Source: Clostridia bacterium
GTDB taxonomy: Bacteria > Bacillota > Clostridia > Christensenellales > UBA1242
DNA: 5,961 nt
Direction of reading: 5' to 3'
Assembly: GCA_900768425.1 (NCBI GenBank)
Contig: CAAGCR010000020.1
Coordinates: 1-5,961, forward strand
Part shown: positions 1 to 5,779 of the stretch, one piece after another
Position numbering within the stretch: the first letter of the stretch is position 1
Layout: every line of letters begins with the position of its first letter
Made by a program: the position numbers and the translations under genes
The notes under the pieces: model-generated
Databases searched by the model: none
Told to the model about the DNA's origin: nothing
What the model saw: only the letters and a program-made list of their open reading frames with translations

Positions 1-623
1 ATTTTGGTTCTTTTTCATTTTTTGAAAACACTTTTGCTGGAATTAATAATCTTGATTACTGGAAAATAATTTATCATAATTCAATGAGTTTTGTGCTATT
101 TTTTGGCTTTGGAATTTTATACACAAAACTTGTAATGCGTGATAAATTGAGTAATTTTGGTTTAAAACCGGGAAATTATAAATTAGGTTTTAAACTATGT
201 CTAATTGCTTTGCCTATATGTGCCTTATGCGGGTTATCTTGCGTTTTAGATAAGGGAATGAGTAGCACTTATCCGTTAGTGGACTTAAAAACTTATTCTG
301 CCTGGTGGCAAATTGTTTTATACTTTTTGTCATATTTGTTGTATTATATTGGTTGGGAATATTTATTTAGGGGTCTACTTGGCTTTGCATCAAAAGAAAA
401 ATGCGGAGTGCTTTGTGCAATTTTAGTTACAACCTTAATTTCGGCACTTATCCACACATCAATAGCAGGTTTTGGCAAACCAATGATAGAAACTCTTTCA
501 GCAATTCCGGCAGGACTAATTTTCGGATATATCACCTTAAAAACCGATAGCATAAATTATAGCCTAATCATTCACTTTATGGTCGGCATATTCACAGATA
601 TATTTATATTTTTATTAGTCTAA
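1..623 (+). CDS. CPBP family intramembrane metalloprotease, 5'-partial
   Basis: This is the C-terminal part of a multi-pass membrane protein of the CPBP (CAAX protease / bacteriocin-processing, Abi) family. Its members are glutamate/histidine intramembrane proteases; some process prenylated or peptide substrates and some give bacteriocin self-immunity. The frame is open from base 3 to the first ATG at 84, and that ATG has no Shine-Dalgarno sequence. The gene therefore most likely starts left of the window, and Met84 is probably internal. Numbering from Met84, about six hydrophobic segments are visible. Motif 1 is WEYLFRG (E92, R96), motif 2 is SALIH (H124) followed by E136, and motif 3 is HFMVGIFTD (H164, D172). 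The usual first Glu of EExxxR is Trp and the usual Asn of HxxxN is Gly. I recall the W-E-x-x-F-R-G form from other CPBP subgroups, so the protein may still be active. Substrate and role cannot be inferred. Family assignment is firm; the start is outside the window. Confidence 0.88.
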   Translation, partial: FGSFSFFENTFAGINNLDYWKIIYHNSMSFVLFFGFGILYTKLVMRDKLSNFGLKPGNYKLGFKLCLIALPICALCGLSCVLDKGMSSTYPLVDLKTYSAWWQIVLYFLSYLLYYIGWEYLFRGLLGFASKEKCGVLCAILVTTLISALIHTSIAGFGKPMIETLSAIPAGLIFGYITLKTDSINYSLIIHFMVGIFTDIFIFLLV

Positions 624-639
624 ATTGTAACGCAACAAT
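624..639 (+). terminator. Weak hairpin after the CPBP gene
   Basis: Immediately after the CPBP stop codon, attgt (624-628) can pair with acaat (635-639) around the loop aacgca, followed by agattttta. The stem is only 5 bp and the T tract is interrupted, so this is at best a weak intrinsic terminator. Confidence 0.2.
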
Positions 640-876
640 AGATTTTTATGCTGTTTCAAAATAATGTGTTTAAAATAAGATAATAATCGCAAGACAATGC
701 CTTCGTATATCACTATAAATAATTTGATTTTCGCTTACCATGGGCAACTGCTTGTTTACTGCGAGAAATTTATTGTTTGTTCATTGCAAAAAATATTCAT
801 ATTTTGTTTCCTATTGTTGTACTGATAACTATTCTTCAATTTTTATTTTCTGTATCAGCACACAATTAACTATCAT

Positions 877-928
877 ATATATGTTATTTGTTTAGTAAAA
901 TACTATATGAATAACATATATTTTTTTT
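877..928 (+). promoter_or_regulatory. 11-bp inverted repeat around a start codon, followed by T8
   Basis: The arms atatatgttat (877-887) and ataacatatat (911-921) are exact reverse complements. The base pair 888-910 and two G-U pairs could extend the stem. Eight T follow (921-928). The ATG of the next gene (907-909) lies in the loop, at the edge of the extended stem. The element could be an AT-rich terminator or attenuator, or a structure that limits access to the start codon. The stem is almost all A-T, so its stability is doubtful; the symmetry is seen, the function is inferred. Confidence 0.4.
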
Positions 929-1728
929 CTTTAAATAAATTTAAAATAAAGTGCGGGGAAGATATATTCTCACTTGACAAAAATAGAGTTGTTAAAATAG
1001 ATGGCTCACAAGAAATCATTAAAATTTTTTCTTCGCGTATGGTGGTTAGCAGTCTAAACATAAATCTTTCACAAATTGAGTCTAACAATCATATTCGCAT
1101 AAATGAATTGAAAGGTGATAAGTTTGTAGAAATCATAGCCTTAAACGATGCAAACATAATCAATAAACATAACACCACAAATGCGGAAGTTTATATTTAT
1201 GATACATTTGTGGATATATGTTTTAACACAAAATTTTATACCTATTACTATAACGGACTTGTTGATAGTCGCGTGCTAGAAAAGGATAAAAAACTATATA
1301 TTTTTAATAAGTCCAATTTATTAATTTTTGATATGCAAAAAAAGTCATTTAATTTGTTAAAATGTAAAAAATTAGCAAAAAATGATGAAAAATACGAGTT
1401 ATTGTGCAATATTCCATATAATAATGTGTATTTTTTGTTATTTTCTTTTAATTTTAAAAATAATTTTGTAAATATTAAAACCTATAAAAAAGATGTGTTA
1501 AATTATGATAATTATTCTTTGCCTTTTGTGTTTTTCGGACTATGCAAGGCGGGAATTTCTAAAGCAAGCGGACTAATTGATGAAAAAATAAATTATGTAG
1601 ATATTGAAAACTACTTAAATGATTTTAATAACATAATAGAAATAAATAATAAACTATATTTATGCGGAAAAGATTTTTGCGAATTTAATTGCAAAATAGA
1701 GAACAATAAGATAATAGATGTTGACTAA
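907..1728 (+). CDS. Hypothetical protein, AT-rich, probably beta-rich
   Basis: This 273-residue protein is not recognised. It has no signal peptide, no clear transmembrane helix and no catalytic motif that I can identify. The composition is dominated by Asn, Lys, Ile, Phe and Tyr, with alternating hydrophobic and polar stretches that suggest beta strands. Cys residues are scattered, with several near the C-terminus (LYLCGKDFCEFNCKIE). ATG907 is the first possible ATG after an in-frame stop at 826-828, but no Shine-Dalgarno sequence precedes it and it lies in an inverted repeat. The start is therefore the least secure in the window; the next in-frame Met (about 1039) also lacks a ribosome site. 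The gene is visibly more AT-rich than the phosphorylase gene that follows 40 nt after its stop, and the two are probably co-transcribed. Its length and uninterrupted frame support real coding. The role is unknown. Confidence 0.72.
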   Translation: MNNIYFFSLNKFKIKCGEDIFSLDKNRVVKIDGSQEIIKIFSSRMVVSSLNINLSQIESNNHIRINELKGDKFVEIIALNDANIINKHNTTNAEVYIYDTFVDICFNTKFYTYYYNGLVDSRVLEKDKKLYIFNKSNLLIFDMQKKSFNLLKCKKLAKNDEKYELLCNIPYNNVYFLLFSFNFKNNFVNIKTYKKDVLNYDNYSLPFVFFGLCKAGISKASGLIDEKINYVDIENYLNDFNNIIEINNKLYLCGKDFCEFNCKIENNKIIDVD

Positions 1729-1755
1729 TTTCATATTTTTTAATAAAATACAAAC

Positions 1756-1763
1756 AAAAGGGG
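1756..1763 (+). promoter_or_regulatory. RBS fixing the phosphorylase start
   Basis: aaaagggg lies 5 nt before ATG1769. It favours that start over the ATG at 1718, which overlaps the end of the upstream gene, has no ribosome site, and would add 17 residues with no counterpart in the family. Confidence 0.75.
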
Positions 1764-1768
1764 AAAAT

Positions 1769-3010
1769 ATGGATATTAAAAACATTATTGAGAAAAAATC
1801 ATTAGGAAAAGAATTGACCAAACAAGAAATTGAATTTTTTGTAAATGGTTACACAAAAGGCGAAATTGCCGATTATCAAGCAAGTGCACTTTTAATGGCT
1901 ATCAAAATTTTAGGAATGACCGAAAAAGAGACTTTTTACCTTACCGATGCAATGCTAAAAACGGGCGAGGTTATGGATTTAAGTGAACTCGGCACAACCG
2001 TTGATAAACATTCTACGGGTGGAATAAGTGATACAACATCAATAGCTCTAGTGCCAATTTGTGCCGCTTGTGAAGTTAAAATGCTAAAACTAAGCGGTAG
2101 GGGCTTGGGCTTTACTGGTGGAACTATTGATAAACTAGAAGCATTTACCGGTTTTGATGTAAGCATTTCTATGGAAAGGGCAAAAGAATTGGTGAAGAAA
2201 AATGGTGCGTGCATAATTGCAGCAACAAAAAATTTAGCACCTGCAGACAAAAAAATTTATGCTCTTAGAGATACCACATCAACAGTTGCAAGTTTGCCAT
2301 TAATTGCATCAAGCATTATGAGCAAAAAGTTGGCAAGCGGTGCAGATGTTATCGTATTAGATGTAAAATACGGTAATGGTGCGTTTATGAAAACTAAAAA
2401 AGATGCAATAGCACTTGCAAAAATGATGGTTAAAATCGGTCAAAATGCCGGCAAAAAAATGGACTATGTTGTTGATGATATGAACGAACCTTTGGGTTAT
2501 AACATCGGCAACCGCCTAGAAGCATATGAAGCAGTTGAACTTTTAAACGGCAAAACTGGCAAATTAAGAGATGTAACTCTAGACTTATCTGCTAAATGTA
2601 TAAGTCTTGGACTAAATGTGTCTTATAGCCAAGCATACGATATGGCAAAAGAGTCAATAGATAATAAAACCGCACTTAAAAAACTAAAAGATATGGTAAA
2701 AGACCAAGGCGGCGAAACCAACTTGTTTAGGGGGTTGGGTCTAAAACCAACTCTTGTTGTTAAAGCAGATAAGTCTGGTACACTTAAAAAAATTGACTGT
2801 GCAACCTTGGGCATTTTAGTTGGTGAAATGGGTGCAACTCGCCAAAAAATAACCGATGATATAGATTATAATGTAGGCATTAAAACCTTCCATAAATTAG
2901 GTGACCAAATTAAAGAAGGCGACATTATTTTTGAAATCTTCGCAAAAGACAAAAACCAAGCAAAAGACTTTGCTCCAAAATTTGTAAAGTGCTATCAGTA
3001 CAATGATTAA
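1769..3010 (+). CDS. pdp: Pyrimidine-nucleoside phosphorylase
   Basis: This cytosolic enzyme of pyrimidine salvage reversibly cleaves uridine, thymidine or deoxyuridine with phosphate to give the free base and (deoxy)ribose-1-phosphate. The 413-residue product follows family order: an N-terminal helical domain (about 1-65), a central phosphate- and nucleoside-binding alpha/beta domain (about 70-325) and a C-terminal PYNP_C-like domain (about 330-400). Visible signatures are KHSTGG (K80, H81, S82), the family signature SGRGLGFTGGTIDKLE from S109, and the base-contacting set Y164, R167, S182, K186. These match E. coli thymidine phosphorylase Y168, R171, S186, K190 with a constant offset of 4. 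K107 sits where, as I recall, Bacillus-type bispecific enzymes have Lys and E. coli DeoA has Met, so I prefer Pdp to DeoA. It is somewhat shorter than the usual roughly 430-440 residues, with no key residue missing. It follows the unknown AT-rich gene by 40 nt and is closed by a strong terminator. No other deo or pyrimidine genes are visible. Confidence 0.96.
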   Translation: MDIKNIIEKKSLGKELTKQEIEFFVNGYTKGEIADYQASALLMAIKILGMTEKETFYLTDAMLKTGEVMDLSELGTTVDKHSTGGISDTTSIALVPICAACEVKMLKLSGRGLGFTGGTIDKLEAFTGFDVSISMERAKELVKKNGACIIAATKNLAPADKKIYALRDTTSTVASLPLIASSIMSKKLASGADVIVLDVKYGNGAFMKTKKDAIALAKMMVKIGQNAGKKMDYVVDDMNEPLGYNIGNRLEAYEAVELLNGKTGKLRDVTLDLSAKCISLGLNVSYSQAYDMAKESIDNKTALKKLKDMVKDQGGETNLFRGLGLKPTLVVKADKSGTLKKIDCATLGILVGEMGATRQKITDDIDYNVGIKTFHKLGDQIKEGDIIFEIFAKDKNQAKDFAPKFVKCYQYND

Positions 3011-3035
3011 TAAATCGGTATAATAGATGATTGTT

Positions 3036-3066
3036 AAAAATCTCACAAAATTTTTGTGAGATTTTT
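3036..3066. terminator. Bidirectional intrinsic terminator
   Basis: aaaaatctcacaaaa (3036-3050) and ttttgtgagattttt (3052-3066) are perfect reverse complements. They form a hairpin with a ctcac/gtgag core and A and T runs at both ends. It lies between two convergent genes, 26 nt after the phosphorylase stop and 26 nt after the stop of the minus-strand PRC-barrel gene, so it can end transcripts from both sides. Confidence 0.9.
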
Positions 3067-3091
3067 AAATTTTATTAAACTAATTTGTATT

Positions 3092-3778
3092 TCAATTCGC
3101 TATAAAATATAGTTGGTTTAGGCGGTTGTGGCGGGAGGCATCTTCTATGGTCTTTTCGCTGATTATTTGATTTGCTTTTATTATTATTTCGTTGTTGACT
3201 CCAAAAAGTGTGTCTTTTGCCACTTTGCCTAAAATTGTATCAGTGTTAAATTGCAATTTACTTGGCACAAAATTATCTGTATTTTTGTTGTCAAAAGGAA
3301 GAATATTAACTTTAATATTTTCTAAACTTGCAACATTCTTTTTAGGATATATGTTTCTATTTAATAGTTTTGTTTTACTATAATACACAAAATTTTTACG
3401 CAAATAAATATATTTTGGTTCTAAAATCTCGTTATTATCGGTAATAAACCCTTTAATAACACCTTTTTCAGTTAGGTCGCAGTCGCAAATTTTTCCTAGT
3501 CTGGTTGCCTTTTCTGTTATTGCCGGTTTAAACATAGGCGATTTATTATTTTTATCAAAATATGTTAAAAGTTTGTCTTTGTTTGCGATAATAACGCAGT
3601 CGTTCAATGCCTTTACCATAGAAAATTTAATCTCGTACTCGTTTTCATCTTGGTCAAACATTTTTAATGCCGAAACCTTTGTTAAATCTCTGTTAAATAC
3701 AACATCACAAACAGTGCCAATAATTTCTCCTTCGTAAAGTGCAAAAACTTGCTTGCCAATAATGTTTGTTAAATTCAT
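3092..3778 (-). CDS. PRC-barrel domain protein
   Basis: This soluble 228-residue protein begins with a PRC-barrel-like unit at about 4-70 (IIGKQVFALYEGEIIGTVCD, then VVFNRDLTKVSAL). This is the typical G-x-x-V ... G-x-x-I-G-x-V pattern of small six-stranded beta barrels. A second, more diverged unit runs from about 84 to 135 (RLGKICDCDLTEKGVIKGF and the following strand IYLRKNFVYY). The C-terminal 45 residues (ILGKVAKDTLFGVNNEIIIK, then IISEKTIEDASRHNRLNQL) form a third module with the pattern G-x-V-x-x-D ... N-x-E-I-I ... I-S-x-x-x-I-x-x-A. PRC barrels occur in ribosome maturation (RimM), photosynthetic reaction centre H subunits and many sporulation or stress proteins of Bacillota; no specific role can be chosen here. 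ATG at 3778 is preceded on the minus strand by agaggt with 7-nt spacing. The gene is convergent with the phosphorylase and divergent from the Myb-like gene. Confidence 0.82.
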   Translation of the reverse strand: MNLTNIIGKQVFALYEGEIIGTVCDVVFNRDLTKVSALKMFDQDENEYEIKFSMVKALNDCVIIANKDKLLTYFDKNNKSPMFKPAITEKATRLGKICDCDLTEKGVIKGFITDNNEILEPKYIYLRKNFVYYSKTKLLNRNIYPKKNVASLENIKVNILPFDNKNTDNFVPSKLQFNTDTILGKVAKDTLFGVNNEIIIKANQIISEKTIEDASRHNRLNQLYFIAN

Positions 3779-3785
3779 ACTTTTT

Positions 3786-3791
3786 ACCTCT
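3786..3791 (-). promoter_or_regulatory. RBS of the PRC-barrel gene
   Basis: On the minus strand agaggt stands 7 nt before the ATG at 3776-3778, which fixes the start. Confidence 0.7.
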
Positions 3792-3822
3792 AATGTAAAA
3801 TACTCTCATAATTTAAAATATA

Positions 3823-3832
3823 TGTTGCAACT
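3823..3832. repeat. TGTTRCAACT copy 1, possible operator
   Basis: tgttgcaact contains the 8-nt palindrome gttgcaac (3824-3831) and lies about 45 nt upstream of the PRC-barrel start codon. A one-mismatch copy, tgttacaact, occurs at 3920-3929 before the divergent gene. This may be a paired operator or may be chance. Confidence 0.25.
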
Positions 3833-3918
3833 TTTGTCGTAAAAAGTCTTTAAGCATATATATCTCTATTTTGCTAAATTTTATTAAATTATTTGCTGAT
3901 TTTATATAAAGAATTATA

Positions 3919-3948
3919 TTGTTACAACTATGAAAAAATATGTTTAAT
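3919..3948 (+). promoter_or_regulatory. Possible promoter of the Myb-like gene
   Basis: TTGTTA (3919-3924) and TTTAAT (3943-3948) are separated by 18 nt and match the SigA consensus at 4/6 and 5/6 positions. Transcription would begin about 30-35 nt before ATG3989. The second TGTTRCAACT copy (3920-3929) overlaps the -35 box. AT-rich DNA gives many such matches, so confidence is low. Confidence 0.35.
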
Positions 3949-3975
3949 CACAAAAAAATGGGCAATAATAGGGGT

Positions 3976-3982
3976 AAAGGAG
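3976..3982 (+). promoter_or_regulatory. RBS fixing the Myb-like gene start
   Basis: aaaggag stands 6 nt before ATG3989. The frame is open back to an ATG at 3893, but that one has no ribosome site and would add 32 unrelated residues, so 3989 is chosen. Confidence 0.8.
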
Positions 3983-3988
3983 AAAAAT

Positions 3989-4780
3989 ATGGAAAAGTTA
4001 ACCGCGTGGGATAACGAAGAAGTTAAAACCCTATTTAAGTTTATTGAAGTAAAAAAGAGTGAAGGTTTGTCACTGGTTGAAGCATTTAAAGAGTATGCCG
4101 ACTGCACTTTTAGGCATAGAAACAGTGTAAGAAATTTTTATTATAAAGAACTGGAAAGTCTACAAAGGGATAAGTTTAAAGCACAAAGTTTAGGCATAAA
4201 CTTGCAAAATCATATTGTCATTAAGGGGCAATCTTTTAGCAAAGACGAAGAAATTAAAATAATAAACCAAATAGATGATTTGGTAAGTGATGGCTATTCC
4301 GTAAGAAAGGCGTGTTTAAAACTTTCGGGCGGTGATGTGTCGGCAATGCTTAGGTATCAAAATAAATATAGAACAATAAAAAAACCTAAAAAGGTTAAGG
4401 AGAAAACAGCAATGGGGCAAATAATTAAAATGCCAACAAAATCAGATAAATTAACAGAAGAAGACATAAAAGTGCTATTTTTAGGTCTGGTAAGACTAGT
4501 AAAAAAACAAGAATACGAAAATGCAAAAAATATGTTTGAAACAGAACTATATAAAGCAAACGAAAAACTAAAACAAGCGATGGCGGAAATCGCACTCAGA
4601 CAAAACCAAATTGATAAATTAAGAGAAGAAATAAAACTTGTAAAAGAACAAGTTAAAGAAAGTAAAAAGCAAATAATCAACAATAGGATTTTGGGTGTGA
4701 ATAAAAAATCAGCCACAAAAGTAATGCAAGATTATTTCGGAACAACCAATAAACAAACAACAGGTGAGTTGGGTTTGTAA
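3989..4780 (+). CDS. Tandem Myb-like (SANT/HTH) DNA-binding protein with C-terminal coiled coil
   Basis: The 263-residue product starts with two similar helical repeats. Repeat 1 covers about residues 7-52: W7-DNEEVKTLFKFIE, then GLS and RNSVRNFYYKE. Repeat 2 covers about 83-128: F83-SKDEEIKIINQID, then GYSVRKACLKL and MLRYQNKYR. Each has an aromatic residue followed by an acidic helix, a G-x-S turn, and a last helix rich in Arg, Asn and Tyr that could contact DNA. This is the layout of the Myb/SANT-like helix-turn-helix proteins of Bacillota such as RsfA-type regulators. A basic linker follows (IKKPKKVKEK). Residues about 170-230 are a charged, heptad-like coiled coil that probably mediates dimerisation. 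The short tail (DYFGTTNKQT) is unrecognised. No membrane segment or enzymatic motif is visible. A role as a transcription regulator or nucleoid-associated protein is inferred; targets are unknown. It is transcribed divergently from the PRC-barrel gene. Confidence 0.78.
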   Translation: MEKLTAWDNEEVKTLFKFIEVKKSEGLSLVEAFKEYADCTFRHRNSVRNFYYKELESLQRDKFKAQSLGINLQNHIVIKGQSFSKDEEIKIINQIDDLVSDGYSVRKACLKLSGGDVSAMLRYQNKYRTIKKPKKVKEKTAMGQIIKMPTKSDKLTEEDIKVLFLGLVRLVKKQEYENAKNMFETELYKANEKLKQAMAEIALRQNQIDKLREEIKLVKEQVKESKKQIINNRILGVNKKSATKVMQDYFGTTNKQTTGELGL

Positions 4781-4789
4781 TAAATATTA

Positions 4790-4885
4790 TGATGTAAAAA
4801 TTGATAAATGTCGCATTGATAAAAATATAATTAATAGTTAAACTCGCACCTATTTAATTTTAAAGTCATACTTATTTTAACATCA
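4790..4885. other. Structured intergenic region upstream of the orphan gene
   Basis: The 210 nt between the Myb-like and orphan genes can fold. An outer helix pairs tgatgtaaaa (4790-4799) with ttttaacatca (4875-4885) with one bulge. Inside are a hairpin of 9 bp with one bulge (4829-4837 with 4850-4859) and a small hairpin aatg-tcg-catt (4807-4817). The pairing is mostly A-T and may be partly fortuitous. The right arm contains the 15-mer repeated in inverse orientation at 5765-5779. It may act as the 3' end of the Myb-like transcript, but no proper T-tailed terminator is seen. Confidence 0.3.
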
Positions 4886-4888
4886 CAT
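4874..4888 (+). repeat. Left copy of 15-nt inverted repeat
   Basis: attttaacatcacat is the exact reverse complement of 5765-5779. The two copies bracket the orphan gene 4991-5761 and its promoter. The match does not extend beyond 15 nt and no flanking target-site duplication is evident. Confidence 0.5.
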
Positions 4889-4917
4889 AGTTTGTGTTAA
4901 AAGCAAATCAATAAGTA

Positions 4918-4946
4918 TTGACAATTTGGGGCTTATGAGTTAAAAT
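4918..4946 (+). promoter_or_regulatory. Consensus SigA-type promoter
   Basis: TTGACA (4918-4923), a 17-nt spacer and TAAAAT (4941-4946) match the vegetative promoter consensus at 6/6 and 5/6 positions with optimal spacing. The expected transcript start is near 4953, giving a leader of roughly 38 nt before ATG4991. It is the best promoter in the window and implies strong constitutive expression of the orphan gene. Confidence 0.8.
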
Positions 4947-4978
4947 ATTTGCAAGAATGTAAAAGGTTGACTTTTAAT

Positions 4979-4984
4979 AGGAGG
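4979..4984 (+). promoter_or_regulatory. Ideal RBS fixing the orphan gene start
   Basis: aggagg lies 6 nt before ATG4991. An in-frame ATG at 4949 sits at the -10 box and expected transcript start and has no ribosome site, so it is rejected. Confidence 0.85.
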
Positions 4985-4990
4985 GCAAAT

Positions 4991-5761
4991 ATGAATTACA
5001 CATATTTAAAAAAAGTAAAAAAATACTTACCGGAGATATATAAAAATTATTTAAAAAAATATGTAGATGAAAAACAAATCAGAGAAATGTTTTCAGATAG
5101 AGAAGTAGCAAGTGCCTTTGCAAATGTTATAACTGTGTTCTATAAAGATGGCAATTATGGTAAAAAGAATGATGATGAAATTAGACAAGCATTAAAAGAT
5201 TATGAAATAACATTAAAAAAGCAAACAGGCTTTTCTGATTACTATTTGAAAAACTTTTTACATATGTATAGATATTATACCGAATGTATGGTTGGTGAAA
5301 TAGTTGATAGATTTAACAACTATAACGACAAAAAAGAAAAAGAATATTTTAATAATATTTCATATGTAACTTGTGAAGCAACCGAAAACTTATTCAACGA
5401 TTTACAAAACGGCAACCGCTGGTGGGAATATGATAGTGCAACAACTTTGCGTGCTCAATTTATGAACGATAAAATTGTAATCCCTGAATATATTTTACAA
5501 AGACTCTGCAAAAAATATTTGGGTAGAGATGTAGATTTAAAAAAAGAACTACACTTAAATGAAAATAGGTCAACTCCACCAATGGAAATTGTAAAAGAAT
5601 TGGATACAAAAATGGAAAAGGTTGGACTAAGATTGGTTTATGCTTACGTAGGTGAAATAAATGGCGAACCAGCAATGATAGAATCTATTCAAAAGCCACA
5701 AGATGGCAGATATTATTTGAGAAGATATGTGCCAGATAGGACAAAGACTGTTCAAAAATAA
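4991..5761 (+). CDS. Hypothetical soluble protein (256 aa), family not recognised
   Basis: I do not recognise a family. The product is rich in Lys, Tyr, Asn and Asp/Glu, with no signal peptide or membrane segment, so it is probably cytosolic. The N-terminal half (about 1-140) reads as several amphipathic helices (YLKKVKKYLPEIYKNYLKKY, then DYYLKNFLHMYRYYTECMVG). A distinctive RWWEYDS (143-149) follows, then a segment with IPEYILQRLCKKYLG (164-178). The C-terminal part (about 205-250) looks like an alternating strand region (LRLVYAYVGEINGEPAM, then YYLRRYVPDR). No catalytic motif is evident. The start is fixed by an ideal aggagg, and the gene has its own consensus promoter, so it is very likely a single-gene transcription unit. 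It is flanked by two structured intergenic regions sharing an exact 15-nt inverted repeat. Codon use looks similar to its neighbours, so transfer is not obvious. Confidence 0.8.
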   Translation: MNYTYLKKVKKYLPEIYKNYLKKYVDEKQIREMFSDREVASAFANVITVFYKDGNYGKKNDDEIRQALKDYEITLKKQTGFSDYYLKNFLHMYRYYTECMVGEIVDRFNNYNDKKEKEYFNNISYVTCEATENLFNDLQNGNRWWEYDSATTLRAQFMNDKIVIPEYILQRLCKKYLGRDVDLKKELHLNENRSTPPMEIVKELDTKMEKVGLRLVYAYVGEINGEPAMIESIQKPQDGRYYLRRYVPDRTKTVQK

Positions 5762-5764
5762 CCA

Positions 5765-5779
5765 ATGTGATGTTAAAAT
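5765..5779 (-). repeat. Right copy of 15-nt inverted repeat
   Basis: atgtgatgttaaaat is the exact reverse complement of 4874-4888. It starts 4 nt after the orphan gene stop. It contains the 5' strand of the cloverleaf outer stem (5766-5772) and the first bases of its first arm. Confidence 0.5.

Noticed and set aside
84..86. ATG84 as the true start of the CPBP protein.
   Set aside because: The frame is open to the left edge, no Shine-Dalgarno sequence precedes it, and the family usually has more N-terminal membrane segments.
641..830. Short minus-strand reading frames in the 624-906 gap, including a 14-codon ORF with an AGGAAA-like site.
   Set aside because: They are very short, need a frameshift to be joined, and show no recognisable protein; likely chance in AT-rich DNA.
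1936..2250. 104-codon minus-strand frame inside the phosphorylase gene.
   Set aside because: It is antisense to a well-conserved enzyme domain and has no family features; a shadow of pdp.
4357..4716. 119-codon minus-strand hydrophobic frame opposite the coiled-coil part of the Myb-like gene.
   Set aside because: Hydrophobicity is the expected antisense image of a Lys/Glu-rich helix; no plausible ribosome site or family.
4874..5779. Insertion sequence bounded by the 15-nt inverted repeats.
   Set aside because: The enclosed protein shows no transposase motif such as DDE or HUH, and no target-site duplication is visible; kept only as a repeat observation.
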